This document shows, one piece after another, positions 17,351-26,001 of a DNA stretch of 64,000 bases (within the stretch, counting starts at the first letter, position 1; each line of letters opens with the position of its first letter). The position numbers and the translations under genes were made by a program. This DNA is from Priestia koreensis (lineage in GTDB: Bacteria; Bacillota; Bacilli; Bacillales; Bacillaceae_H): positions 1 through 64,000 of the forward strand of contig NZ_LILC01000004.1 of assembly GCF_001274935.1 (NCBI RefSeq), read 5' to 3'. The notes beneath the pieces were generated by a model. That model did no database searches. It saw only the letters and a program-made list of their open reading frames with translations, and was not told where the DNA came from.

Positions 17351-18502
17351 ATGAAATTTGCATATCGAGAAAAAGTTCTATTACTATCAGCATCTATAGG
17401 AGATGGTCATAATCAAGTAGCAAGAGCCATGAGCGAATCGATCAAAGACTATCTTCCACGCTTAGAGCCAGTCACTGTTGATTTAACGACACTTATTCAT
17501 CCTGCATTTTCGAAAATCAGCACATTCATGTATAAACAAAGCATTAAAAAATTACCTCAACTATACGGTTATTTGTACCGAAAAACACGCATTCAAAGTG
17601 CATTTTCTACGAAACTACATTCTTTTTTTATCATGGGAAGCCATTCAATATTAGAATTAATCCAGTCGATAAAGCCCGTAGCCATTATTAGCACCCATCC
17701 ATTCGCTGCGGGGATGATTTCGAAATTAAAAGAGGAAGGGGCTGTAGGAATTCCAGCCATCACGATTATAACCGATTATGGAGATCACTCTTACTGGGTT
17801 CATCCGTGTACTGATCAATATATTGTTGCCACACAACAATTGAAAAGAAAGCTTATTGATATAGGCATTGAAGCATATAAAATTCAAGCAACTGGAATTC
17901 CGTTAAAACGAGGGTTTTCAAAACGTGTCTCAAAACAAGGCGTATCCGGAAAATATGGCTTATCGCCTCACAAATTCACACTTCTTGTGATGGGTGGAGG
18001 AGATGGATTTTTCCCAAAAGAGGCGTTTCAGCAATTAGAAACCCTCTCTACTCCTATTCAATTAATGATCGTTTGTGGAAAAAATGATAAATTAAAGGAC
18101 TCTTTGCAACGAGCATTTGCCTATTCTAAGCACGATGTTAGGATTATGGGCTATATGGATAACATCCATGAGCTCATGGCTATTTCTAATCTTGTCATGA
18201 CTAAGCCTGGAGGAGTTACGATGTCAGAAGCCATTGCAATGGGAGCACCATTACTCGTTTCCTCTCCCCTTCCAGGACAAGAACAAGATAATTCTTTGTT
18301 TATTGAACAATCAGGAATTGGACTACTAGCCAACAATTCAACAGAAATCATAGACCAACTCAAAAAAGTTTTGCTTAACCCACAGATCTTAACGACTATT
18401 CAGCAAAACATGATAAAACACCAAACAAAGTTTGCAGCAATGGATACGATAAAAGTGACTGTGCAACTCATGAAGCATGCGAAAACAGAAAAAATCGGAT
18501 AA
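17351..18502 (+). CDS. GT28-type glycosyltransferase, MGDG-synthase/UgtP-like
   Basis: 383 residues. The N-terminal domain starts with VLLLSASIGDGHNQVARAM, the signature of monogalactosyldiacylglycerol-synthase-like enzymes, and contains STHPFAAGMISKL and the TDYGDHSYWVHPCTDQYIV block. The C-terminal GT-B domain has LVMGGGDGFF and the nucleotide-sugar site MTKPGGVTMSEAIAMGAPLL. By family it transfers a sugar from a UDP-donor to diacylglycerol or a related lipid at the inner face of the membrane. It differs from the housekeeping UgtP context and stands alone after a terminator, near a DedA/two-component cluster, so an accessory glycolipid enzyme is likely. Confidence 0.85.
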   Translation: MKFAYREKVLLLSASIGDGHNQVARAMSESIKDYLPRLEPVTVDLTTLIHPAFSKISTFMYKQSIKKLPQLYGYLYRKTRIQSAFSTKLHSFFIMGSHSILELIQSIKPVAIISTHPFAAGMISKLKEEGAVGIPAITIITDYGDHSYWVHPCTDQYIVATQQLKRKLIDIGIEAYKIQATGIPLKRGFSKRVSKQGVSGKYGLSPHKFTLLVMGGGDGFFPKEAFQQLETLSTPIQLMIVCGKNDKLKDSLQRAFAYSKHDVRIMGYMDNIHELMAISNLVMTKPGGVTMSEAIAMGAPLLVSSPLPGQEQDNSLFIEQSGIGLLANNSTEIIDQLKKVLLNPQILTTIQQNMIKHQTKFAAMDTIKVTVQLMKHAKTEKIG

Positions 18503-18726
18503 AACAAGGATCATTATCCAAAAGGTTTTGTTATTGTCCTACCATCAGTCTACTTTTAAAAGCTTAAATAGTTACTATTAAACGATCATGTAGGTGAACG
18601 AACTGCGATGAAAATGAGCGTAAAAAAAGAATCTCAAGAACCTTACAGTTCAATCACTTTTATTTTTCCTCCAATCACGTTAGAATCATTTTAAACAAAT
18701 CGATTTTGCGTTAAGGAGGAATAAAA

Positions 18727-19251
18727 TTGAGTACTAAACAACTTGCAACATTCGCAGGAGGCTGCTTCTGGTGTATGGTAAAACCATTTGACGAGCTTCC
18801 TGGTATTCATGGCATCGTATCTGGTTATACAGGTGGAGAGGTTCAAAACCCATCCTACGAACAAATAAAAACGGGCGATACTGGACATCGTGAGTCCGTT
18901 CAAATTACGTACGATCCAGCGCTCTTTTCATATCAACAGTTGCTCGATCTATACTGGCCACAAATTGACCCAACTGACGACGGAGGACAGTTCATTGACC
19001 GGGGCAGTCAGTACAGAACAGCTATCTTCTATCATACAGAAGAACAAAAAGAACTAGCTGAGAAGTCTCTAAAGGTTTTAGAAGAAAGCGGTCGATTCAA
19101 AGACCCAATCGTAACGGAGATTTTGCCGGCGAGCGAGTTTTATGAAGCCGAAGAACGTCACCAAGATTTTTATAAGAAAAATCCTGAAGCGTATAAAGAA
19201 GAACGTGAAACATCAGGTCGCGATACGTTCATTGGTAAAAACTGGAAGTAA
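18727..19251 (+). CDS. msrA: Peptide-methionine (S)-S-oxide reductase MsrA
   Basis: 174 residues, the usual MsrA length. The active site is FAGGCFWC, with catalytic Cys13 and Cys16 in a GCFWC motif, and YTGGEVQNPSYEQ and GDTGHRESVQI are typical MsrA blocks. It reduces methionine-S-sulfoxide in proteins and free form, using thioredoxin. The start is TTG, fixed by AAGGAGG eight bases upstream. No msrB follows. Repair of oxidised protein in the cytoplasm is the expected role. Confidence 0.95.
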   Translation: MSTKQLATFAGGCFWCMVKPFDELPGIHGIVSGYTGGEVQNPSYEQIKTGDTGHRESVQITYDPALFSYQQLLDLYWPQIDPTDDGGQFIDRGSQYRTAIFYHTEEQKELAEKSLKVLEESGRFKDPIVTEILPASEFYEAEERHQDFYKKNPEAYKEERETSGRDTFIGKNWK

Positions 19252-19259
19252 AGGATTCG

Positions 19260-19296
19260 TAAGGAAGAGAATGATGATTCTCTTCCTTATATTTCT
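19260..19296 (+). terminator. Terminator after msrA
   Basis: TAAGGAAGAGAAT/ATTCTCTTCCTTA perfect stem with a GATG loop, then TATTTCTTTT. Confidence 0.85.
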
Positions 19297-19371
19297 TTTA
19301 AGCGATGGCTGATGCTATAGTTTGATTTATTTAGAAGGTTATCAGGTGATAGATAATGGGGAGGTTTACAA

Positions 19372-19827
19372 ATGATGCAAAAATATACTTGTCCTTGCTG
19401 CGGTTATAGAACATTGTCGGAAGAAGAAAATGGTAGTGATGAAATTTGTAAAATGTGTTTTTGGCAAGACGATTACGTGATGAATGAAGATCCAGACTAT
19501 TGGGGCGGAGCCAACGGCGTATGCCTAAGACAAGCCCAAAGAAATTTCATTACTATTGGTGCTAGTGAACCCGAATATTTAAAAAACGTAAAGAACAGCG
19601 GTTACGAGAAAGATCCCTTATGGAAACCTGTATGGGAGAATGAAAAGAAGCGCAGTAAAAACGAAGTTACCGAAGTGAAAATAGAAGGAACCATTTCAGT
19701 GAAAGATTTTTCAAGCCCTTTATCTATAAATGAATTTTTGGATGAGTTTACGAGCTTTCTTGACCGTAAAGGGTGGTCCTTTGCGGGTGATATTAGAGAC
19801 AGAAGTCTTGATGACGACCGGGACTAA
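19372..19827 (+). CDS. CPCC family cysteine-rich protein, immunity-like
   Basis: 151 residues. The first half is the Cys_rich_CPCC domain (PF14206): YTCPCCGYRTL, then ICKMCFWQDD, and LRQAQRNFITIGASEPEY. The two CxxC-like pairs could bind zinc. The domain is recurrent among immunity proteins of bacterial toxin systems. The second half (KIEGTISVKDFSSPLSINEF...) looks like a small separate domain for recognising a partner. GGGGAGG is seven to ten bases before the ATG pair. No toxin gene is adjacent. Confidence 0.75.
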   Translation: MMQKYTCPCCGYRTLSEEENGSDEICKMCFWQDDYVMNEDPDYWGGANGVCLRQAQRNFITIGASEPEYLKNVKNSGYEKDPLWKPVWENEKKRSKNEVTEVKIEGTISVKDFSSPLSINEFLDEFTSFLDRKGWSFAGDIRDRSLDDDRD

Positions 19828-19851
19828 ATTACATATCAAGAACATGTAAGC

Positions 19852-19882
19852 AAAAGAGGGATTTCATTTCGCCCTCTTTTTT
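19852..19882 (+). terminator. Terminator after the CPCC gene
   Basis: AAAAGAGGG / CCCTCTTTT with a short loop and a run of seven T. Confidence 0.8.
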
Positions 19883-19959
19883 TCCGCTGTGCTGTTTCTG
19901 AAAATATCAGCTTTCTCCATCATGTTACCTAGAAAGACGAGATATGAGTAAAAAACATA

Positions 19960-20211
19960 TTCTAACCGAAGTAATATTTTTTTGTAATCTTTATGATGAA
20001 CAGCTGCTCTTATGTTCCTCAGCGGAATTTCAACTTGGGTTGTTCATTTTCCGGGATATCTCTATGATAATAATTCATTTCTTTGACATCCCCACCACTC
20101 AAAATATGAAAAGTAATAATAAAAATAATTGAGGGCGCTGCTTCCATAACTCATAGGTAACTCATCGTGGAATTCTCCACAGCATCTACAAATATAACCT
20201 TTTTCACTCAT
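19960..20211 (-). pseudogene. Degraded DUF2199-family gene
   Basis: The ATG at 20211, with GAGGAG upstream, opens YICRCCGEFHDELPMSYGS, the diagnostic start of DUF2199 proteins (CxCCGE.H.ELP). The frame ends after 49 codons at TAG 20062. Downstream, another frame shows YYHRDIPENEQPKLK and EQLFIIKITKKYYFG with stops in between, which fit the next part of that family. The rest of the normally ~150-residue protein is missing. It is a decayed gene. DUF2199 proteins are small zinc-ribbon-like proteins often seen among immunity-type genes. Confidence 0.6.
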
Positions 20212-20279
20212 ACAGTTGCTCCTCACTCATTTGCCGCTTTAATAGCGCTTCTTGCCTTATGTAACTAGAGTTGAATGCT

Positions 20280-20552
20280 TCAATTGTCAATCTTATCATT
20301 ATTAAGGCCACTCTCTTTTAACCGTAGGACTCCACGTATAGCAAAGTGTTTTAATTTCCCCTCTCCATCTGCTCTTAATTTAACTGGAAACAGTAAAGGA
20401 AAGTTAGGATCTTTTTGAAGAACGGATTCGGGAAGTGCGATCGTATCTTCAGAAACATCCGCTAGGAAAATGTTCCACATTCCGTGCTCGTTTTTGTATC
20501 CAATCGCTTCAATATATTGAAATAGCACAATGAACAAAACATAAAAAAGCAA
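20280..20552 (-). CDS. Short reading frame, probably a gene fragment
   Basis: Up to 90 residues. The first ~15 (LLFYVLFIVLFQY) are encoded inside the terminator hairpin of the upstream gene and are unlikely to be real protein. From about KNEHGMWNIFLADVSED onward the composition is protein-like, ending LKHFAIRGVLRLKESG. There is no ribosome site or clear start, so this is more likely the 3' end of a deleted gene than a working one. Family not recognised. Confidence 0.35.
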   Translation of the reverse strand: MLFYVLFIVLFQYIEAIGYKNEHGMWNIFLADVSEDTIALPESVLQKDPNFPLLFPVKLRADGEGKLKHFAIRGVLRLKESGLNNDKIDN

Positions 20553-20574
20553 CGGTTGGCCGATGCTTTTTTTG
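20541..20574 (-). terminator. Terminator after the 20.6 kb gene
   Basis: AAAAAAGCA.CGG / CCG.TGCTTTTTT with a four-base loop; reads as an intrinsic terminator on the minus strand. Confidence 0.75.
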
Positions 20575-20612
20575 TTTGTGTATTATGGTTTTCTAAAAGA
20601 AAAATTCTCTTT

Positions 20613-21104
20613 TTAATACGCCCTCTTCTTATCTTGATATTCAATTAAGAGAGATTCTTCCTCAAACATATGAATAACAGACTCTATTGGAATGGTAAGA
20701 GGAACCAAAAACTTATAGACTTCCCCAGTAGTTAAGGTGACAACCACTTTTCCGTTATCATTCCAAGCTGTATGGAAGGACGATCGGTATCTAATCTTAA
20801 TTTGCTCTATACGATTAAAAGGAATAGTAAAGCTATGTTTTCTTTGAAGGACCGCGGTTTTATCTAGTTGCATTTGCTGATCAAGTTTTTCTTCCTTCTT
20901 TAAACGTATTTTCTTCCACTCTTTCCCGAAAAGAAGTGAAAAAACAATGTCACCAAATATCGGTAACGTATTATCAATCGAACCTTCAGCGAAGAATTGC
21001 CCACCAAGCTTAATAAAAGCAAACTCTCCATTTAACTTATACATTTTATAATATTTATCAACCCCTACTGGACTAGGTTTAATAAAATGAACTTTCTGTT
21101 CCAT
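20613..21104 (-). CDS. Hypothetical protein with PH-like C-terminal part
   Basis: 163 residues, no signal peptide. A mildly hydrophobic stretch lies near residues 45-60 (IFGDIVFSLLFGKEW). The C-terminal half, SFTIPFNRIEQIKIRYRSS ... KVVVTLTTGEVYKFLVPL, has the strand pattern and phrasing of PH-like domains (DUF-type bacterial PH), ending in a helix. GGAGA precedes the ATG. It is monocistronic with its own terminator. Function unknown. Confidence 0.65.
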   Translation of the reverse strand: MEQKVHFIKPSPVGVDKYYKMYKLNGEFAFIKLGGQFFAEGSIDNTLPIFGDIVFSLLFGKEWKKIRLKKEEKLDQQMQLDKTAVLQRKHSFTIPFNRIEQIKIRYRSSFHTAWNDNGKVVVTLTTGEVYKFLVPLTIPIESVIHMFEEESLLIEYQDKKRAY

Positions 21105-21285
21105 GCTCTGTTCTCCGTTCTATCTGATGTGATATTATTACTCATAGATTCCTTTTTTCCTAATGTTGCTTTGACAGGTAATAAAAGGGCTTAAATTAAC
21201 TTTATAACTATATCAATAAAATTGAAACTAAAGTCAAAAAAACCTATTTTACCATTAATTACTTAAAAACGTTAGAAATAGATGC
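21105..21285. other. Intergenic region, nothing recognised
   Basis: AT-rich, carries the promoter region of the minus-strand gene at 20613-21104; no repeats or frames worth noting. Confidence 0.3.
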
Positions 21286-21481
21286 ATGAACGAGCCGTTT
21301 TACTATGATGTTACAGGAAACGAAACCTCTAAAAATATAATAAAAAAGTGTAAAGTATCTAGCTTATGCCATTGTAGATGGAGATATGACAAGATTCTTC
21401 GAAAGAATTGTGGGTGAAAAAGCTACTAAACAAATCACACTTAGAATCATAAATACCTCTTTACTATTAGATATTCAGTAA
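21286..21481 (+). pseudogene. Short frameshifted gene remnant
   Basis: One frame reads MNEPFYYDVTGNETSKNIIKK from an ATG at 21286. A second frame, shifted by one base near 21345, reads YLAYAIVDGDMTRFFERIVG and on to TAA at 21481. Joined, they give a ~65-residue protein. There is no strong ribosome site. Family not recognised; listed because both halves have protein-like composition. Confidence 0.35.
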
Positions 21482-21542
21482 AATACTCGCTAAAGAAATT
21501 TTATATGTATTACTTTAAGTATAATGAAGGAGCGGTATTAAT

Positions 21543-21824
21543 TTGGATATATATTTTATGATTTATTTGAGCTTTTTATTTGTTTCTTGGATAATATGGC
21601 TTATTTTATATATAAAAATTAAAAAGAGTCAGAGAAACGTGAAGAACCGTATTGCTATAGTGAGTGCGATTCAAGGAGCTTTATCGGGTTTGGTGTTATC
21701 TGTCGTAGCACAAGCAAAAATAGTAATTGCTATGCCTGTTATCTTATTGTTTACATTTATGGGATATACAACGATTACGTCCTCTTATCGAATTCGTAAA
21801 GAGCTTGGAAAAAAGGATATTTAA
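21543..21824 (+). CDS. Small hypothetical membrane protein
   Basis: 93 residues with three hydrophobic segments (about 3-23, 38-58, 60-78) and basic loops (KIKKSQRNVKNR). The TTG start at 21543 follows AAGGAG by ten bases, slightly long but the only option. It may be co-transcribed with the next small membrane protein, 97 bases downstream. Function unknown. Confidence 0.6.
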   Translation: MDIYFMIYLSFLFVSWIIWLILYIKIKKSQRNVKNRIAIVSAIQGALSGLVLSVVAQAKIVIAMPVILLFTFMGYTTITSSYRIRKELGKKDI

Positions 21825-21921
21825 CAGGTAGCGTGAAGAACCGAAACGATTTTTCTAAGGTTGTCCCCCTTTCCCCATACTAAAATGACGAAAAAAACAA
21901 AACTGTAAAAGGAGCAACAAG

Positions 21922-22182
21922 ATGGTTCTAGTTTTATGTAAAGTATTCATTCTTTTAATGGGCATAGTGGCCCTGATTTTAGGAATTAGGTATAATAAAA
22001 AAGGACATAGCCCTGACATAGGAAAAGGTGTTGGTCCAGCAATGGGAGATGGCATTTTAGACACCATTATCATAAACGTTTTTCTTCTTGTCATGAATAA
22101 AACGCCTTGGTATGTATGGAAGGTTTTCTTTATATTAGTCGGACTTGGTTTAAGTTTTTTAGGATTTATTGAACTAGCCTAA
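21922..22182 (+). CDS. Small hypothetical membrane protein
   Basis: 86 residues with an N-terminal membrane segment (CKVFILLMGIVALILGI), a short polar loop (NKKGHSPDIGKGVGPAMGDG) and two more segments towards the C-terminus. AAAGGAG is seven bases from the ATG. It ends just before a terminator. Function unknown. Confidence 0.65.
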   Translation: MVLVLCKVFILLMGIVALILGIRYNKKGHSPDIGKGVGPAMGDGILDTIIINVFLLVMNKTPWYVWKVFFILVGLGLSFLGFIELA

Positions 22183-22294
22183 GGGTTTCTAAGAGTTGAC
22201 CTAGCGATTTGATACTAAGAACAAACTCTTAATCAATAGACATGCACTGCTCGAGTCTAAGCAAACAACGCACTTTTTCAAAAGAATATATATT

Positions 22295-22337
22295 TAAAAA
22301 GGACAGTCACTTATTTTTTAGGCGGCTGTCCTTTTTA
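22295..22337 (+). terminator. Terminator after the small membrane genes
   Basis: AAAAAGGACAG / CTGTCCTTTTT stem at 22296-22336. Confidence 0.75.
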
Positions 22338-22442
22338 GATTAAAACAATGGCTTCTTTTCAACTGTCTTACAAATTGAAAAGGTAGCCTAGTGCTAATTA
22401 AAAATGCTGTGAATCCTCTATCATCATGGTTGGGAAGAAAAT

Positions 22443-22885
22443 TCACTTTCGTTCCAAATGTTCATCTATTCTTCCGCCATCGATACTCTCAAATACTTTT
22501 TCCTCTTTATTATATTTATATTTTGCAGCTGGACCTCCAACCATAATTAAAGCGCCAGTGGAACTTCTTTCGAGAAATAATATATACTTTTCTCCTACTT
22601 CCATTAGGGGATGAACGTTATATGAGGCATCTTTATTCCCGTCCTGGAGAAGCTCAATTTCTGTCCCCTCTTCACCGTCACCTTTATATACTTTGGAAAG
22701 ATGAAACTTGTATTTAGTGAATGGTGCATGTTGTTTTTCATAACTATCAAGGATTTTCGTCGGAGTTCCTACTACAATTAACGTCGCCTTCTCTTTCAAT
22801 TCTTCTAATGTATAGGACGGAAAGATTCCTGTGATTTCCCTTTTGGGTGCGGCTTCACTCTCATGAGTAATTTCTTTTTATTCAT
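22443..22885 (-). pseudogene. Secreted-type hypothetical gene with damaged signal-peptide region
   Basis: The ATG at 22885, with GGGGG six bases upstream, reads MNKKKLLM and soon runs out of frame. The main body is in the next frame: ESEAAPKREITGIFPSYTL, EELKEKATLIVVGTPTKIL and on to 22443. A normal precursor would have a hydrophobic signal segment between the two, so a small deletion that also shifted the frame is the simplest explanation. The body is a single small domain, with YKFHLSKVYKGDGEEGTEIEL resembling beta-barrel hypothetical proteins of Bacillus secreted or anchored outside. Translation from 22799 (ATT/GTG-less ATG frame) would give an unsecreted fragment. Confidence 0.55.
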
Positions 22886-23196
22886 CTTCATCCCCCTTTT
22901 GTAAAAGCTGATCTCATACATAGACGGAACATGAAGCAAAAACGTTACACGTACTACAAAATATTATTTTCACATCCCCTAATTAATGGATAGTATATGC
23001 AAGAGAAAAATTTAAAGAGGAATGTTGCATGAATGCTCCAATACTGAAACAGCAGCAGTATGAATTTCTGCAAGATCGATCCACGTGGCTAATAGCTATC
23101 AAATTTAAAAAACTCATGTAATAGTTTTTATTTGCCCGCAAGAAAAAACCTCTAAGATCTCTCCTAAAGGCTTTCCATACATATTTTGTTTTACAA
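22886..23196. other. Intergenic region with one tiny frame
   Basis: Between the broken gene and the RsbR-like gene. It contains the 30-codon frame at 23029-23121; nothing else is evident. Confidence 0.3.
23029..23121 (+). CDS. 30-residue peptide or N-terminal remnant
   Basis: ATG preceded by AGAGGA seven bases upstream; reads MNAPILKQQQYEFLQDRSTW and ends KKLM. It looks like the first residues of a larger protein cut off by a deletion rather than a dedicated peptide. Low confidence. Confidence 0.3.
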   Translation: MNAPILKQQQYEFLQDRSTWLIAIKFKKLM

Positions 23197-24030
23197 CTAC
23201 GAGTGAATAGCTAGAGCGTGGGAAAGGCTAGACCTTATCTCAACCCCTTCAAACCCAAATCCAAGCTGTGTAGCATCTTGTGCAAATTCTGCTCTCATTC
23301 CACAAAGTACAGTTTCAATTCCGATGATTCGTAGTGCAGCAATTAATTTATCAAGATGATGACATACTAAGCCGCTAACGATAATTGTTCCTGATAAGTC
23401 GATATAAAGTTTTTTGATTTTCATCATGGTACATTGTTCTAACGTAGCTTCTAAAATAATTTGCGCTCTTTCTTCATCTACTGTTCCGATCAACGGTAAT
23501 AGGGAAATGTCACACTCTTTTAGACTAATAACAGGCGCGCTGAGTTCATTAATAAGCTCACGCTGTGCTTTCAATCGAACCTGAGAGGCCTCATGAGCTT
23601 CTTCAGCAATTGTACAAATGACGTCATCAAACATTCTTGTAATTATATGAAACCAAATTTTCTCCAAAGTTGCAGTTACATCTTGGTGTTGAGAAGTATA
23701 TGTATCAAGTAGGGAAAAATAAAGTTCTCGGTTTTTCATAAACTCCTGAATGATGAGGTGAAGAGGTGTATTATGATATGTAGGATCTTGAACCATTTTT
23801 CTAATCCAAAGTTGAAAATTAACTTTAAAGTCGCGTTCGCTTCGCACAAAAATTTCACAAAAATGAAGATGAAACTCATAATTGTGATGCTTCAGCTGTT
23901 CCACTACGCTGGGATTATGAGAAGAATAAATACCATTCCTTCTTTCTTTGCTTAACGAAGCATACCATGCCTCTGTTAAGTTTGGAATATTGTCCATTAG
24001 AAAAGCGTATAAATCCTGATTTCTATGCAT
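23197..24030 (-). CDS. RsbR-family stressosome protein with STAS domain
   Basis: 277 residues. The N-terminal ~140 residues are a helical sensor domain of the RsbR type (FLMDNIPNLTEAWYASLS). The C-terminal STAS domain starts at ELINELSAPVISLKECD and includes IDLSGTIIVSG, where the conserved Thr/Ser of RsbR paralogs is phosphorylated by RsbT, and QDATQLGFGFEGVEI. It probably joins stressosome complexes that control sigma-B. GGAGG is four to six bases before the ATG. No other stressosome gene is near, only a MEDS-domain gene upstream on the same strand. Confidence 0.85.
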   Translation of the reverse strand: MHRNQDLYAFLMDNIPNLTEAWYASLSKERRNGIYSSHNPSVVEQLKHHNYEFHLHFCEIFVRSERDFKVNFQLWIRKMVQDPTYHNTPLHLIIQEFMKNRELYFSLLDTYTSQHQDVTATLEKIWFHIITRMFDDVICTIAEEAHEASQVRLKAQRELINELSAPVISLKECDISLLPLIGTVDEERAQIILEATLEQCTMMKIKKLYIDLSGTIIVSGLVCHHLDKLIAALRIIGIETVLCGMRAEFAQDATQLGFGFEGVEIRSSLSHALAIHS

Positions 24031-24258
24031 AGCGCCTCCGAAAATAGTTGATAGTAGCTCGTTGTCACTTTCTCATCATTTAGGGAAAAAGGGTTTAAAC
24101 CAAAGTGTTGTAATCAAGTGGAAGACATGCCATAGTTGAAGGCTTATTTTCTATGTAGAAGATGGATTCTAGAAAACGACAAGTAAAGTGCTTGATTATG
24201 TAGCGATGTTTATCTCAGTTTTTGCCCTTCAAATTAATTTTTTCTTACACATCACCTA

Positions 24259-24828
24259 TTAGATTGCACTCGTAAGTGTATATAAATTAGATAGTATGAT
24301 CTTATTTTCTGAAATAACGTATGGGTGGGATTTCAATAATGCATCCTTAAGGACGTCCGTCACTCTCTCTTCATCATACGCGCAGACTAAATACAACCCA
24401 CCTTCATTTACCAATTTATCTGCATCACTTTCAAACTCTTCTAAGATAGGTACAACCCCTTCTTGTTGACCCCATTCTACATGAGCCCATATCTGAAACG
24501 ACAAATTATTTTTATAAAAAGGATCTAAATGTTTAGAAAGGCGATCGAAAATGACAGGTGGTTGAAAACTACCGCTTGAACAATAATAATCAAAATTATT
24601 AATGGTATGGATGTATGTAAGCTGTTCGTTCGTGAGAATTCCTTCTAATTTTTTGAAAAGCAAAGGGATTAATTTCTCACTTTCAATTACTAAAGTATGT
24701 CTCTCTTCTTCGACTCCCGAAACAATGTAGGAGACAAGATTATTTAAGTAGCTTTCACGTTCTTTAATATTATAATAGATATGAATACTGTCGTTATCTT
24801 TGATTAATTGCGAAAATTGTTTTTTCAA
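24259..24828 (-). CDS. MEDS-domain sensory protein
   Basis: 189 residues matching the MEDS domain (PF14417, DcmR-type sensory): HIYYNIKERESYLNNLVSYI, then VEEERHTLVIESEKLIPLL, SFQIWAHVEWG and YLVCAYDEERV. In other proteins this domain sits beside anti-sigma-like kinases or regulators and is thought to sense small molecules. Here it is alone. TTG start, nine bases after AAAGGAG. It is followed 228 bases later on the same strand by the RsbR paralog, which hints at a joint role in stress signalling (inference). Confidence 0.75.
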   Translation of the reverse strand: MKKQFSQLIKDNDSIHIYYNIKERESYLNNLVSYIVSGVEEERHTLVIESEKLIPLLFKKLEGILTNEQLTYIHTINNFDYYCSSGSFQPPVIFDRLSKHLDPFYKNNLSFQIWAHVEWGQQEGVVPILEEFESDADKLVNEGGLYLVCAYDEERVTDVLKDALLKSHPYVISENKIILSNLYTLTSAI

Positions 24829-25112
24829 ATGTGAATGCTCCTTTATTGAAGGTCAACCCAAATGCTACTACACGTGGGTTCCTTGTGGCTTAGACCAATT
24901 CTACGCTTTAAATGATTACCTGTCAAAAACAGGCTTGGTAATTTAATCACTTTTTAAATGCTAGACTATAGCAACAAGTCTCTAAAAATAAGTTCATTAT
25001 AATACTTTCAGTCCTTTAAGAATTAAAGCTTTTTTAAGTGAGTGGACAAGCGTATAGTTAATCTATGGGTCATTTTGAGATAAAAATAGGTAAAAGAAAT
25101 GGATAAAATAAA

Positions 25113-25547
25113 ATGTTAATGTATTATGTACTACTAATGGTTGGTTTTTTATCACTAATCGTAACGATCATTCGATTCATTGCAATGCATCGTAATAAGG
25201 GTTATACCCTATTAAATGTAGGTAAAACCCTAATAGCTTTAGTAATCGGTGTTTTTTGTTTGGTAATGACTCTTCCTAGCCTAAAATATATTGTCCTGAA
25301 GGAATATGACACTGTCAGTGGAAAATGTGTCATCGACATTGATTCCGCAGGTCGTTCTTCGGAAGCTGACTTTGCAATGACTGATACGGATGAAGATTTT
25401 ATCTTCAGAAATATTTCTAACCTTGATGCTTATGGCAAGTCAATTCCTTATTATTGCCAAGTAACCGTTACAAAGGACCATCAGTTTGAAATTAGCTATA
25501 AAATATATGATGCTAAGACACGAAAATTAGTATCATCAGGTAAGTAG
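25113..25547 (+). CDS. Hypothetical membrane-anchored protein
   Basis: 144 residues with two N-terminal membrane segments (about 3-22 and 38-58) and an external domain of ~80 residues with two Cys (CVIDIDSAG and YYCQVTV) that could form a disulfide. The domain is beta-rich. The ribosome site is weak, and the ATG at 25119 is an equal choice. The family is common in Bacillus but has no function. Followed by a palindromic terminator. Confidence 0.6.
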   Translation: MLMYYVLLMVGFLSLIVTIIRFIAMHRNKGYTLLNVGKTLIALVIGVFCLVMTLPSLKYIVLKEYDTVSGKCVIDIDSAGRSSEADFAMTDTDEDFIFRNISNLDAYGKSIPYYCQVTVTKDHQFEISYKIYDAKTRKLVSSGK

Positions 25548-25624
25548 ATGATTACCAGCAAGGAAAAACACCTTACTCTTTTTACTTAAAGACAGTCCTC
25601 AATTCAAATTATAATCATGGAAAT

Positions 25625-25662
25625 GAAAAAGACCTATGCTATATATAGCATAGGTCTTTTTC
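25625..25662. terminator. Perfect palindromic bidirectional terminator
   Basis: AAAAAGACCTATGCTATA/TATAGCATAGGTCTTTTT, 18-bp arms without a spacer, between converging genes. Confidence 0.9.
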
Positions 25663-25674
25663 ATTTATTTCACA

Positions 25675-25974
25675 TTAAGAAAGTTTTAATTCTTCTCCGT
25701 TAAACATGCGAGCAGAAAGTGGTCCAGCTAAGAATTCTTTTGCTTTCCCAACGAATGCTTGGAAGTGTGCGCTTGTGTTATGGCTTTGAACAGCGTCCAT
25801 GTCTTTCCAAATTTCGATCATTGTGAAATGATTTGGGTTTTCTACATCACGTTTAAGCGTGTAGTCTACGTTTCCTTCTTCTTGTTTTGATGCAGCGATC
25901 AGCGTGCGAATTTCAACTAAAAAGTCTTCTACCTTTGCAGGGTTTACTTGTAGTTCAGCGTGTGTAATAATCAT
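25675..25974 (-). CDS. Antibiotic biosynthesis monooxygenase (ABM/YgiN-like)
   Basis: About 99 residues. One ferredoxin-like ABM domain: IITHAELQVNPAKVEDFLVEIR, then EGNVDYTLKRDVENPNHFTMIEIW and SAHFQAFVG with the conserved His. Members act as quinol or small-aromatic monooxygenases or heme-degrading-like enzymes without cofactor. The second ATG (25974) is preferred because GAGGAG is seven bases away. It is the third gene of a MarR-nitroreductase-monooxygenase operon, so a role in quinone or electrophile detoxification is likely. Confidence 0.8.
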   Translation of the reverse strand: MIITHAELQVNPAKVEDFLVEIRTLIAASKQEEGNVDYTLKRDVENPNHFTMIEIWKDMDAVQSHNTSAHFQAFVGKAKEFLAGPLSARMFNGEELKLS

Positions 25975-26001
25975 GTTCATTCTCCTCTTTTTCGTATTGG
26001 T

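Noticed and set aside
19944..20132. 62-codon plus-strand frame
   Set aside because: Antisense to the DUF2199 remnant, which has a recognisable N-terminus and ribosome site.
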